Positions 32,851-43,612 of a DNA stretch of 64,000 bases are shown one piece after another. This stretch comes from Knoxdaviesia capensis. Its lineage: Eukaryota; Ascomycota; Sordariomycetes; Microascales; Gondwanamycetaceae. The notes beneath the pieces are model-generated. The model searched no databases, was not told the DNA's origin, and saw nothing but the letters and a program-made list of their open reading frames with translations. The translations under genes were made by a program, and so were the position numbers. The first letter of the stretch is position 1. The number at the start of each line of letters is the position of its first letter. The stretch is taken from contig LNGK01000010.1 of NCBI GenBank assembly GCA_001510575.1, positions 1,239,825 through 1,303,824 of the forward strand, given 5' to 3'.

Positions 32851-33222
32851 ACTAGTGCGGTCTTCTGGTTGATAGGCGTATTATGCATTTGTGAGGCCGG
32901 CCGCCTAAAGCCTCCTCTGGATATCAGCTGTTGTCCGTTATCGGTCGCGATGTTGTTTTCTCGCGGCAGTTGTTTTCCGGGCGGCGACTCTTCTACTGGA
33001 GAGGAGATCGCCGGGCCCTCGCCATCACCCGGTGTGCTGCTATTGGGGGCTACGGTATCTGTGGGGGCGATGGTGTTGGCTAGCCTGGCCAGTGAGAAGC
33101 AGATACTCATCGTTGGCGACGGACTCGTGCTTCTTTTGGGTGTGGCTGCGTCCCTCTCGTGGGCGGCGCTTTCTATGATATATTTAGCTATTTCGATTAG
33201 CTTTTTCTTCCTTTCTTCCTAA
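32842..33222 (+). CDS. Small hydrophobic ORF, 126 aa, uncertain
   Basis: Not recognised. The frame begins with a signal-peptide-like segment (MSVTSAVFWLIGVLCICEAG) and has two later hydrophobic stretches at about 63-84 and 90-122. It is short, has no family motif that I know, and overlaps the tRNA-like relic on the other strand. It could be a small membrane protein or a chance frame. Confidence 0.25.
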   Translation: MSVTSAVFWLIGVLCICEAGRLKPPLDISCCPLSVAMLFSRGSCFPGGDSSTGEEIAGPSPSPGVLLLGATVSVGAMVLASLASEKQILIVGDGLVLLLGVAASLSWAALSMIYLAISISFFFLSS

Positions 33223-33579
33223 CTTTTTGATTTAGAGTTTTTTCAATCTTTTCTTTTTAATCTTTTCCTTAGTCTTTTCTTAGCGTGGGTGGGAGGGAAT
33301 CGCGCTTATTCTTTCCTCTCATTCTTTTGGTACGGGCGAGAGGGTGGTTCCAGCGGTATCACTATATCCATCCAGATTCGTTTTGCAAATCATGATGGCG
33401 TGTGGTGTGAATGAGAAGCCTCCAGCTTCTTTTTTGTCGTGAAGGACACTTGCCCAAAGGGGGAGACGAACGACAAATGTTTTAGCCTCACTTGATAGGT
33501 GATGGCACCACATAACAGCGTGGGACATTGCTGCAACTACTTACACAAATACTACTACCAACCTACACACAAACTCAGC

Positions 33580-34300
33580 TCTCAGATGCGCTCTACCGGT
33601 CCCACGGATACGCCCCCACGGCGCGCCACCGGCCCGGGCCAGTCAATCCTCACTCCCGTCCATGCCGTACTCGTCCGGCATGTCCGGCCCATCCGACTCG
33701 TCCGACTCGTCCGGCCCGTCCGGCTCATCCCCCGACAGCCCGGCGCGCGGAACGTCTCCGCCGCGCCCGCGTCCGCCCGTATCCAGCCCGAGTCCACCCC
33801 GCAGCGGCACCTCCAGCCCAGCCTTACGGAACACCGCCACGACCCCCCGAGAAAGCCCTGCGGCCGGGGTCCGGGGGGGATCCTGCCCCCCCCCCCCGGC
33901 CTCGATCGTCCGCAACCACCCGGCCCCCCACCCCCCCCGTGCCGATCGCGCGCGACGCGGCTGCCGCCGGGCCGACCATGGCCGCCACCCGGGCCGGGAA
34001 GGGGCCGCAGCGGCGGCACCAGACCGGGGTTTTTGCGGGGCTCGGGCTTTTCGCGTGCCACGGAAATATGTTTCTATCTTTGGGTGGCGGCGGCTGTTGC
34101 GGCGCCTTGGCTGCGCCATCGGCGTCCGGGGGTGGATCCACCGCGCTGCCGAGCAGTGCCCCCAGTCTCTCCTCCGGACCGGGCCCTTGCCCTTATCGCC
34201 GTTTTCTCGCGATCCCCTTTCCGGTTGTTATGGCCGCTTCAAACGGCCGCCAAAAGCGTGTTTCTGTTTGTTTGTTTATTTTTGAAGTCCCGCTGTAACG
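33580..34300. other. GC-rich, coding-like island without an assignable gene
   Basis: An abrupt GC-rich block sits in otherwise mixed sequence. It has long open frames in several phases on both strands. On the plus strand a repeat of TCCGACTCG-like units (33690-33740) gives Ser/Pro/Asp-rich peptide. On the minus strand one frame ends in an acidic tail (GDEPDGPDESDESDGPD). No domain or splice structure lets me choose between them. Confidence 0.3.
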
Positions 34301-35174
34301 TGACCCCGACCAGATATGCAGCCGCCCGGGGGGGCTATGTGAGAGTCATGGGACCGTCCCGCTTTGGGTTAGATGCCTCCTCTCCTTGTATCTCGGCACC
34401 CGGGGAAGTGATCCCTGGATGGGGAACGGTGGGCCCCGGTTTTCCTTCTTGCGCCGTATAGTTGTCTCCCGCACCCGGAACTTTCGGGCATATGTGACTA
34501 CCTGTAAGGAAGGACTCGCTCACGCTCTCTCCATTTCGTGCACAGATACGATACAACACACAAGTACATATACAGGGTCTGAAAGAAAACCATCCTTCGT
34601 GATTTCATTAAAAGCTAGAAATTTTTTTTAAAAAAAAGAGAGAGAGGACACACGGCACAGCACACAAAAGCACCACCGATCCCGCTTCTGGTAGATCTCT
34701 AGAAAGAATGAGGCATCCGCTGATTAGAAGGAACACGACAAGAGAGAGCACAAGTCAACACACAGAGAGAGAGAGTGAGAATAAGGACGAAAAAAAGAAA
34801 AGAGAAGTGGTCTCGCTATCTCGTCGTTCCTGCAAACGACCCAAATCCCGTATATAACCCCCTGACCCCCCCGAATGGAATGATTAAAAACAAACGCATG
34901 AAACAAAGTGGATCGAGGACTAGGCTAAGGAACGAAAAGACGAAGAGAGAGACCGCGGATGAAATGCCGACGAATGGACGTGGCGAGCAAGAAAAGAAGA
35001 GAAGACGAGGATGATCCGAGACCGGTGGACACGCCGCAGACTCGGACTCGGACACGAGAATGCCCGAGAAGGCCAAGACGAGCGAGAGACAGGGGGAAGG
35101 ACGGAAGCGAGAGGAGCCCGGAGAGAGGAACACGGCAAGAGAGAGAGAGAGGGAGAGAACAGAGCCAACACGCC
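34301..35174. other. 3' flank of the UspA-domain gene
   Basis: GA-rich simple sequence (34640-34800, 35090-35160). I see nothing beyond the likely 3' UTR of the minus-strand gene that ends at 35175. Confidence 0.45.
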
Positions 35175-37627
35175 CTAATCAATCTTCGCATTCGCCAGAC
35201 TCCGCGCCGTCGGATTACTCAACACGTTGACCTGCTTCGCCGCCGCCGTGCGCTTGTACTTGCTCGCCTTGCGCAGCCGCTTGCGCGCCACCATGACCGG
35301 CACCGAGCTCTTGGTGACGAGGTAGTTCGAGAACGACCCCAGAATCACGCCCTTCAGCGCACTCCGCCCGCGGCTGCCCAGAATCACCAGCGTCGGGTTC
35401 GCCAGGTCGATGATCTCCGTGATCATGTGCTTCGGGTTCTTGCAGTGGATCACCTCCACCACCACCCGCACCTGCAGCCGCGTCTTGCGCAGCAGCCGCA
35501 CCACCCGGCTCGTGATCTCCTCGACCGCGCGGTAGCGCTCCTCGTCGAGCCGCGCTTGCTCGCTGGTGGCCGTGCCGCTGCCGCTGGCGTTGCTGTTGTT
35601 CGCGGTGAGAGCCGTGCCGTTGCCCGAGGGCGCCGGCGAGTGGCTGGACCCGGGCGCGCTGGCCACGCTCTCGCCGCCGATGCTCGCCATCGAGGACCGC
35701 AGGCCCAGCGACGCCATGCTGACGTCCTTGGTGGGCGCCATCAGCCCCGGCTGCGGGGTCGACTCGGCGCCGGTCGGCGGGGCGGCCGTCGCCAGGCCGG
35801 TCTCCTCGTCGACGCAGCACACCGACATCAGCGTGTCGCCGTCGCGCAGCACGGTGCCAATAGCCCACTCCAGCGCGTGCGACGACTCCTCGCTCATGTC
35901 GGTGGCGGTCAGGTAGGTGCGCAGCGTCTTGTTCTCCTCCTTGGCGTCCTTGGCGATGCGGATGTACTCGCCGCGCACCACAATGCGCGTGGTGCGGCCG
36001 GTGTCCGACGCCGTCATGATCGGCGTCGTGGCAAAGGCCAGCTGCTGCGCGCCCTTGATGGCGGTGAACTGCTCCTCGTCCTCCGAGTTGTTCGCCGAGG
36101 CCACAAGCCGGGCGCTCGGACTAGGACTCCGGTCATAGCTGGTGGTCGGATGGACGCCTTGCTTCTTGGGCCTCGTCGTGCTCTCGCCCGACGGGTCGGT
36201 CAGCGTGATCTCGGGCTCCGAGAACAGCGACCGGTATTTGTATTGGTGTTGCGCGACTTGGGCTCCTGTGGTGAGAGAGAGACGGTTAGTTAGTTGATAT
36301 ACCGCGTGGAGGTGCGTGGTTTGTTGTTACGACCGTAAGCAACTAGAGAAGGGGAGGAACGATAGAAAGGAAAAAAAAAAGAACAAAAAGGACTTAAAAA
36401 CTTACGCTCTTCCTCGGCAGCCGCCAACAAACTGTGAGTCTTCCGCGCCTCCGGAGACGAACTATCGCCCGACGACAGCACCACGTTCGTATCGAGGGCG
36501 GCGCGCGGAGCCATCTTACGGCCACGCTCGTTCTCCTCGTCCGACGACAGGTCGGGGTGGTCTTCGTCGCTGCTGGAGCCCAGGTCCTCGCCGTCGGGGC
36601 CGATGTAGTCCTTGGTTAGCCGGCCGTGGCCGTCATCCTCGGGCTGGCTGGCCTTGCGCACCGCCAGCTGCGACAGGCCGCCGCCAGCCAGGGCCAGGTT
36701 CGCGTCCGACAGCTTGCGGTAGGCGTTGTTAAGATCAACCACGCGGCCGTCCTGCAGCATGGCCATATTTGACGGCAGCGGCAGCGGCGAGCTGGTCGGC
36801 ACGGGGTTGTTGCGGCCGCTGGAGGCCGACGACGACAGCATGCTGGTGTGGGGCGAGATGCTGCGCACGGCGAGCCGGTTGTGCGGCGACCGCGACTTGC
36901 TGGTCAGCCGGTTGCCCGACATGGGCACGGAGATCGAGTGGCGCGACCGCTCGCCCGGCAGCACCACGTGGGCCACCTCGCCGCCGCGCATCACCTCGGC
37001 CATGACGCCGAGCGACTTGCGGCCGGCCTGGGTGTTGCGCTTGGGCAGGGCCTGGCGGCCGGTGCTGGTCGGCAGGATGTTGCCGAACTGGTACTCGGCG
37101 GTCAGGTCGTAGCCGGACGGGCCTGAGAAGCTGTTGCCGGCGGCGGACTGCACGCTGGAGATGGACGGCAGGCCGTAGGGCACTTCGTGCTGCGGCGGCT
37201 TGGAGCTCGGAGCCGAGATCGAGCGCGAGAGGAAGGCGCCCGACGAGCCGGTGGCGGTGGTCGGCGACGACGGCTTGCTGACGGCCGACCGCACGATGGT
37301 CAGCGGCGGCGACGACACGTCGAGCATGCTGCGCACCGGCGCCTGTTGCTGTGGCGGCGGGGCGCCGCTGACGTCCAGCATGCTGCGGATTGGCGTCTGG
37401 CGGGTCGGGCTACGACGCGAGAAGGCGATGGCTCCGCTGCCGAGCGACGACGGGCGGTCTTCCTCGAAGTCGAGCATGCTCCGGGCGGGCGACCGCGGCG
37501 ACAACGGAGACTTGGACCGCGTGGCCGGCGGCGACGTCGACGTGCGGGCGGCTTGGCCTTCGAGGAGAGCCAGCACGGCCTTTCTCTCCTCGTCCAGAAG
37601 GGCCTCCATGCTCATGGGTTGAGACAT
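35175..37627 (-). CDS. Large fungal universal stress (UspA-domain) protein, two exons
   Basis: UspA domains bind ATP or other nucleotides and are associated with stress signalling. Exons 37627-36406 and 36265-35175 join over a 140-bp intron (donor GTAAGT, acceptor CACCACAG), giving 770 aa with phase preserved (EEE-R-AQVAQHQYKYRSL). The C-terminal half carries the domain, starting near RTYLTATDMSEESSHALEW. It ends with the ATP-binding pattern G-2x-G-9x-GS at about 704-718 (LGSRGRSALKGVILGSFSN), so it is an ATP-binding type. A disordered Ser/Thr/Gly-rich insert (TPQPGLMAPT to SGSGTATSEQ) splits the domain. The N-terminal 400 residues are Ser/Pro-rich with three RSMLD motifs (49-53, 81-85, 99-103) and many SP sites. 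The tail is Arg/Lys-rich. Start: ATG in MSQPMSMEALLDEERKAV, the first methionine opening a helical segment; upstream sequence in frame looks untranslated. Confidence 0.92.
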
Positions 37628-39153
37628 TTTGGCGGGGGGTGTTCGAGTCGCTGGAAGACTCGGGACAAGACGGGCCGACGGGGACGTTCTGGGGGGTTCG
37701 GTTCGAAATTGGAGATGTCGATATCGAAGTGAGGGCGTCAACGAGACAGTGATGCTGTGTCCCGGCACGAATTGATCGAGCCTGAACGGGGCGGTGGGAT
37801 GAATACGATCTTTCGCTGTCGTCACCTGTCGATAAGAGAGGGGAGAAATTTATGGAGAGAGGCGGGCTTATCGACCAACTCTTGCATCCACCAACCGGAG
37901 GAAAATAGATACGTGAAAAAAAGGCACAGACCACTTACGATGTGTCAGGAACGGAAATAAATGACTGGAACCGGCACACGCCAACAAAGAATACTGCGGA
38001 TGACTTCAGGATTGCGGATAAATTTGGATGATGATGACTATGGAAGAGGAAGAAGAAAAAAAGAAGGAAGAGATTGGTTGGATAGTGAGGGGAAAAGGCC
38101 TGATCGCCAAGAAGAACAAGACGGTTGAGAAGGGAAAAAAAAGAGGCGCAACGAAGTCTCCAGCCAAGATCTTCTAGGTGACCGTGGTACAGAATCAAAG
38201 GAGAAGGACCAAACCAAGGGAGTACAAGAAGAGGCAGGAGAAAGGAATGGAGCTTTCACTAGAAGAGAGAAATCAAAAGGGCCCTTTGAAAATGCCTCTC
38301 TGAGACTTGGTGATGAGAGGGAAACGTTGAATACCGAAGAAGAATGAGGATAAGAGAAAGGACTCTCGCCATGTTCCAGGCCTAACAGAAAGCAGCAAGT
38401 CTAGGCTTAGCCCCTAACTGGCGCCTGTAACATGCTGAACCATTCGCCCACCCGCTAACGGCATAACATGTGGGGAAGTTCGGCAGCTGGGGTCTTCTCA
38501 TTGGCCAATTGCGCCCCGGAGCCAAGCTGTACCGCCACACTTCGGTTTTCTCGGGGTTGACAGATTCTCGACTAATCAGCCACTAACGTGCGGAATTTGG
38601 CGGCGCAATTGGCTGACGACGCCTCATTCCCGGCCAGGGTGTAACCCTAAGACACCTACACATTGCAGATTGCAGATTGCAGCCACGTCAAGCGGGACCA
38701 GCTGGCGGTGTGACTGATAGAGTGAAGCAGGAGTGACAGCAGGAGGGACTACAGGCCTGACTACAAGAGTGACTGCAGGAGGGACTCCCAGCGTGAGTGT
38801 GCAGCTACACGGGCTTGGCCCATTGGTGGCACCCGGTCCGGGTGTGACTGGCGCCAGAGAGCAAACACGTACGTACGCCGCCTGGCAAACAGCCACAAGT
38901 CAGAAGGAAGGAGAAGCCAGATGATATAAGAAGATGTTATACAGACGGCCGGGCCTGTCTCCAGGGCGACAACCACTTATGTACACGCCCGACTCAAAAC
39001 CGAGGCGGGGGAAGCTATTCTAGACCGCCATCCTACACGCTCCCACTCCCACTCTCTCACAAGCCCCCGACCGCCGCACAAACCACAAGAGCACCAAAAA
39101 AAACCGACACACACCGCCAACAAGGACAGCCCACTCCGGCCCCTCGTGCCCGC
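37628..39153. other. Intergenic region upstream of the UspA-domain gene
   Basis: This holds the UspA-gene promoter and the RSM7 3' flank. It includes AACCCTAA at 38645-38652 and two near-identical 18-bp repeats (GTGACAGCAGGAGGGACT at 38733-38750 and GTGACTGCAGGAGGGACT at 38769-38786) within a degenerate GACT/CAGG repeat patch. No gene seen. Confidence 0.5.
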
Positions 39154-40361
39154 TCACACAATGACCTTGGTGCCGTTTTTGATGTGGTGCGAGTTCAGGT
39201 TGGCGCGCGCCGCGGTGCCGATCTTGTGGATCTGCTGGCGCTGGTCCCACAGGCCGGAGCGGCCCTCGACAATGGCGATGATCTCCTCGGCGAGCCGCTG
39301 GCCCAGCTGCGCCCTGCCGCTGCCCTTGCTCTGCTTCTTGTTGACCGTGTCGATGATCCACTTGAACGCCATGCGCCGCCGCTGCCGGACCGACAGCGGA
39401 ATCGGCACTTCCAGCGCCATGCCGCCGCCGGCCGCGCCGCTCAGGTGGCGGATGCGGATCAGCGGCGACACCGAGTCGATCGCCACCGTCACGTACACCA
39501 CCGGGTTCATCGGCATGTGCGAGGTGGGCGGCGCGCCGGGGATCAGCGGGTACTTCGGGCTCGGGATCGGCGGCGGGGAGGTGCGCAGCACGCGCAGCAC
39601 GGTGGCCATATGCTGGAGCCGGAAGAAATGGGCGGTCAGCTATCAGGGGCTTATGAGTTCAAAACGGGAGGAGACAAAAAAAAAAAAGAAACTTACACGC
39701 TGCGCCTGCGCCAGCTTGCCATCCCGCATCAAAACCCGCGCGAACTGCTGCAGCACCGGGTGGTAGCGGTCGTGCAGGTGGCTGTTGGGCGGCAGCGGGC
39801 CGGCCGGCGCCGGGAACTTGAGGCCGCGGCCCACCGTGCTCTCACCCGCCGCGACGGCCTCCAGCTGGTCCACCGCGGCATTGCCGGTCGCCGCCGGCGG
39901 GATGCGGCCCTCGGCGAAGAGCACCGCCTCCTGCTCGGGCGTCAGCGCGCCCGGCAGGCCCGCGGCCGCGAGCGCGCCGGCCGTGGTGACCTCTGCGAAC
40001 ATGGCTTCCAGCGACGCTTGCAGGTCGTCGGCCTCGGGCTGGCGGGGGGTGGCGGCGGGCGTATGCTTCGCAAGGAACGGGTCGGGCTGCGTATGATGGC
40101 ACGTCGGCGTTTGTTAGCTCTCTGTCCCCTTTTGTGTGCGTGTGTGTGTGCGTGTGTGGGGACCGGCTGGAGGATCAGGGGAACCAGCCTCCCCAAGCCC
40201 GCAGCGCAGCTCAGTCTATCGCTCACCTTATCTGAGCTCGGCTTTCCCGACACGTCGTCCGAGTAGAACCTCCGCACCGGCATCACAGCCGCCGTCACAG
40301 GCTGGCGCGGCCGGACAGCCAGCGCCCGGCACGCGGTCCACAGCCTCAACCGGGGAGACAT
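39154..40361 (-). CDS. RSM7: Mitochondrial small-subunit ribosomal protein uS7m
   Basis: uS7m is an assembly and head-domain protein of the mitochondrial small ribosomal subunit that contacts the 3' rRNA domain and E-site region. Exons 40361-40227, 40086-39697 and 39612-39154 give 327 aa. Introns of 140 and 84 bp have donors GTGAGC and GTAAGT, all in phase 0. Residues 1-45 (MSPRLRLWTACRALAVRPRQ onward) are basic and amphipathic and end in RRFYSDD, a typical mitochondrial presequence. The S7 domain occupies about 205-327. It includes VLRVLRTSPPPIPSPKYPLIPGAPP, PIPLSVRQRRRMAFKWII, and SGRAQLGQRLAEEIIAI, ending NSHHIKNGTKVIV. Ala/Pro-rich residues 60-150 form a lineage-specific N-terminal extension. 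The neighbour on the same strand is the UspA gene; there is no sign of shared regulation. Confidence 0.94.
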
Positions 40362-42189
40362 AGTCGGGCGGCTCCGGGATCTCTCTCCGTGTCTGTGGCG
40401 TCAAGTAAAAGAAAACTGCCTCCGAAACTGCACCGGCTGTAGTATCCAGGACAAAAGCGCGTCTCTCGGGGAATGGATTCGTGTGGTGGAGTCGGAATGG
40501 ACTGTCGTCGTTGTTGGTTGGTAGCTGGACTGACGATTTTTCTCAAGCTGGGCAAAAATCTTCTGCTCCGGGTTTCCTCGATGGCTTGATTGGGCCAGAC
40601 ACACGCGCCCCAAACTGCGCCACACCTTGACTCAGCCACGCCACAGTGTTGAGGTTTCAAGCCACACATGCTCTCTGCATCTTTGCTCTGCCGTTTTCCT
40701 TGTCGGATTCTTCAATCAGCCGTCACACATCACCAATCTGCAATCTTGAAGCAAACACGCCATGCGCGAAGACGACCTTCGCCGACTCCGACCGAGCAAA
40801 CACCGTGTGATATGTGATGCACGAATGACAGGATCGCAGCAAACAAACACCGGTTGCCAATCTTCCAATCACACGCCGCGGCCAGACCCGGGGGGTTCTG
40901 CCTTCCAACCATTCCTCGTGCTGGTGGTGTGTTTTGCAACCAGCTGCATTCCTCACTTGTATGGGGGGGCACAGCAACTTCGGGCTGTATGCAAGTTTTC
41001 TGTGTGGTCCGGGCTGCACACGGAAAAGTCACCCGGGAACTGCATGAACAATTTTAAACGTCCACCAGTGTGTGGTGTGCCGTGCTTCCTCTTTGCGCGC
41101 TTTCTCCAAAAGTTCGCGCAGACGCCTGTGTGGACGCTGTTTCGACTCCCTGTCGCCCCCGGTCTGCTCAGTTGAGAGACCGAGAGGGCAAAAAGCCCCA
41201 AATCGCACCAGGCCGATCCATATCCCACTTTGGGCCTGACCGAGAGAGGTTGCTACAAAGCAGAGAAAGAATAAAAAATAAAGCAAAAAAAATACAAAAA
41301 CCCCTCACCCGTCTCTTCGTTCGTATTGGAGAGCGCCTTCTTGGGTCAGGTGAATAACCGCCATCGACCCACACGTATTTACAGTACAGTACAGCATCAC
41401 AGGATCTACTTACACGGCTGGAGTGGTATTGGGTTCAGCCGCGCAGTGCGTTTTGGCGGTTGGTTGGTCTCTTGCCCCAGTGCTGGACCACCTTGTGACT
41501 GGTCTAGCTAGCCCGGATTACGCTGGGAGCCGGGTGGCATCGGCGTGTGCTGGAGACGCCGTGTCCACTGACGACTCACGTTTTCTTTCGTTCTCCTCTT
41601 GCTCGGGGTTATGATGTCCGCGAGGGAACAACCCACGGGGGGCTAACGAGAGGCAACGAGCACTTCAGGCGACGACAGAGAGGGAAATTCCCACCGCGAA
41701 GAGCTCCACGCCCCCCCCCTGGAGTCTTTGGGAAAGAGATGCACGAGAACACAGGTGAGAGACGAGAGATCATGACGAAGGGACGTTCTCGCCCCGTTTC
41801 CCCAGCGTCGATGCTCCTCTCGTCAACCCTCGCTGCATGCACTCAACCGAGCCGGGCCAGAATCGTGGGATGAGGAGCACTTTGCGGTGGATGACTGGGG
41901 CATGAGATCATCTTGCAACCGCGCAGATTCCGAGACCGTGACATTAAGGACCCAATGAGAAGTCTATTCGCTGGGGGGTTATCTCGTTTAAGTCCGACCG
42001 GCGTGGGGAGGCAACATCCTTTAATCGTCCGCTTTGTAAAGCACCGTCGAAGCGATGAGGAAACCGATTCGCGAACGAAATGGGGTACTAGAAAATAAGA
42101 CGGGGCCGCATCGCCGGCCGCATAACCACGTACATACTACAGTATATATACATACTGCTATACTACGGTATGTTTTCACACGCCTTGGC
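40362..42189. other. Gene-free region between RSM7 and the RIP-mutated element
   Basis: Normal-composition intergenic sequence holding the RSM7 promoter. A GTACAGTAC palindrome lies at 41384-41392 within ACAGTACAGTACAG. No supported ORF. Composition changes sharply at about 42190. Confidence 0.5.
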
Positions 42190-42838
42190 GCTAAACCTAA
42201 TTTTAAACCCTAGCCCTAAAGTACTCTTTTTAATTAAAGTAAAAAATCGTCTCTATAGATACTTCTTCTTCTTCTTCTTACTAACTAACTAACTAACTTC
42301 TTTCTTTCCTTCCTACTTACCTACTAACTAACTAACTTCCTTCTTTCCTTCCTACCTACCTACTAACTAATATAGTACCTCACCTATCTTTAAAGGTTAG
42401 ATACGCTATACTACTCTTTTATACTACTAGGTATTCTAATTAGTAGATCTAAGATTAAATAGGCGCTATACGAAACTAAGTCCGTTATACTATTAAAATT
42501 AACCGCGAATTCGTCTTACTACGGTCTAGACGACCCCCTATCCTCTCTCTTAATTAAGTCTAAGCTATTATAGCCTTTATTTTAAAATCTATAGAAAATA
42601 GATAGCTAAAATAAGATAAGATCGCCCCTCGTCTTAGGCTTTCTTATTCTATATAGGCTATCTAATACGCCCTCTAAAAAGCCGGTTTTTTATAACGCGT
42701 TACTCGAGTTAAGCCTATTATATCACCCGAAACATATCGAAAACGATACGAATTTACTTAATAATACCTCTATTAAACCGTTAATAACTAGAAACGCGTC
42801 TTATAGTTAGACGAAACGTAAGCGAATAGGAAAGCTAA

Positions 42839-43480
42839 GGGGAGGGTTTAGATAACGCGTCGTCCTAGTAAAGAGATTAATAAGACGTATATTATTACTT
42901 AATCGAAAGGAGCTATTAGTTAGATACTTTAGGGATCTTTCTAAGGGACGAAGAAAGGCCTAAAGGTCTTCTAGTAGAAGGTGTAGGGGAGGATTAACTT
43001 ACTAGCGTACTATAAGTATATCCTCCCTCTCGTTAAAGCTTAGATATAAGAGTAGGGCGCCGCTAAGGGAGATATTAAGGGACGCGCTAAGGGAGATACT
43101 AAGGGACGCGCTAAGGGAGATACTAAGGGACGCGCTAAGGGAGATACTAAGGGACGCGCTAAGGGAGATACTAAGGGACGCGCTAAGGGAGATACTAAGG
43201 GACGCGCTAAGGGAGTTATCTTTATATAAGATAACGCTCTAGCGTATAGCTCTTAGTATATAAGAGGAGAGTTAGACCGGCGTAGTATTATAATAATAGA
43301 ATAGCCGCTAAATAGCCTAGATTTAAACCCTATTAAGTACGTCTAGGCTAAAATTAAGCGTACCCTTAATAAATAACTTTAAGATAGATATATAGGTCTA
43401 AGCGCTACTTAGCGTCTTAGAGAGGATATTAGTAGGGTATAGGACGCTATTATAGAGGATTTTCTTAAACGACTTATCTA
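42839..43480 (+). pseudogene. Broken Tc1-type transposase, catalytic region
   Basis: Readable remnants in one main frame are the W-G-S-F block near 42930, then a Lys/Gly-rich repeat region, then the D-N-A block at 43230 and the N-P-I-(E to K) block ending at 43337 followed by K-I-K-R-T-L-N-K. Stops occur at former Trp and Gln/Arg codons, as expected from C-to-T change on either strand. The first catalytic Asp is not identifiable with confidence. Confidence 0.75.
43060..43217 (+). repeat. 24-bp minisatellite, six copies plus a partial
   Basis: Unit CGCTAAGGGAGATACTAAGG plus GACG, head to tail from about 43061. Copy 1 has GATATT in place of GATACT; copies 2-6 are identical; copy 7 is truncated at 43217. 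The period is a multiple of three and in frame with the transposase DNA block downstream, encoding repeats of DTKGRAKG. Confidence 0.9.
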
Positions 43481-43612
43481 GTTAATACCTCGGAGAATTA
43501 GGGCTATATATAAAGTAGAGGGGGGGTTTAGCTAGTTCTAGGACCTATATAGAAGTAGCGCTAAAAGCCCTATAAAAAAGATACTTCTCGATATCCTTAT
43601 CGGTGTAAGGGG

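Larger units (their letters stand above)
42190..43612 (+). mobile_element. RIP-inactivated Tc1/mariner-type transposon relic
   Basis: From about 42190 to 43612 the sequence is A/T-rich, full of TAA/TAG, and nearly free of CpA/TpG while CpG remains. On the plus strand a broken transposase can be read. A WGSF-like block has its Trp now TAG (around 42930). The D-N-A block is at 43230, followed 34 residues later by the third acidic position in a PDLNPIE-like block, now AAG Lys (43335-43337). The Trp codons of the conserved W-P and V-W-A-K positions are TAG. This spacing is the DD34E of Tc1-type elements. I could not identify terminal inverted repeats or TA duplications with confidence. The element is non-functional. 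Confidence 0.85.

Noticed and set aside
34040..34130. Glycogenin-like C-terminal FPW motif on the minus strand (IFPWHAKSPSPAKTP)
   Set aside because: A single short proline-rich match with no glycosyltransferase domain nearby; not enough to call a gene.
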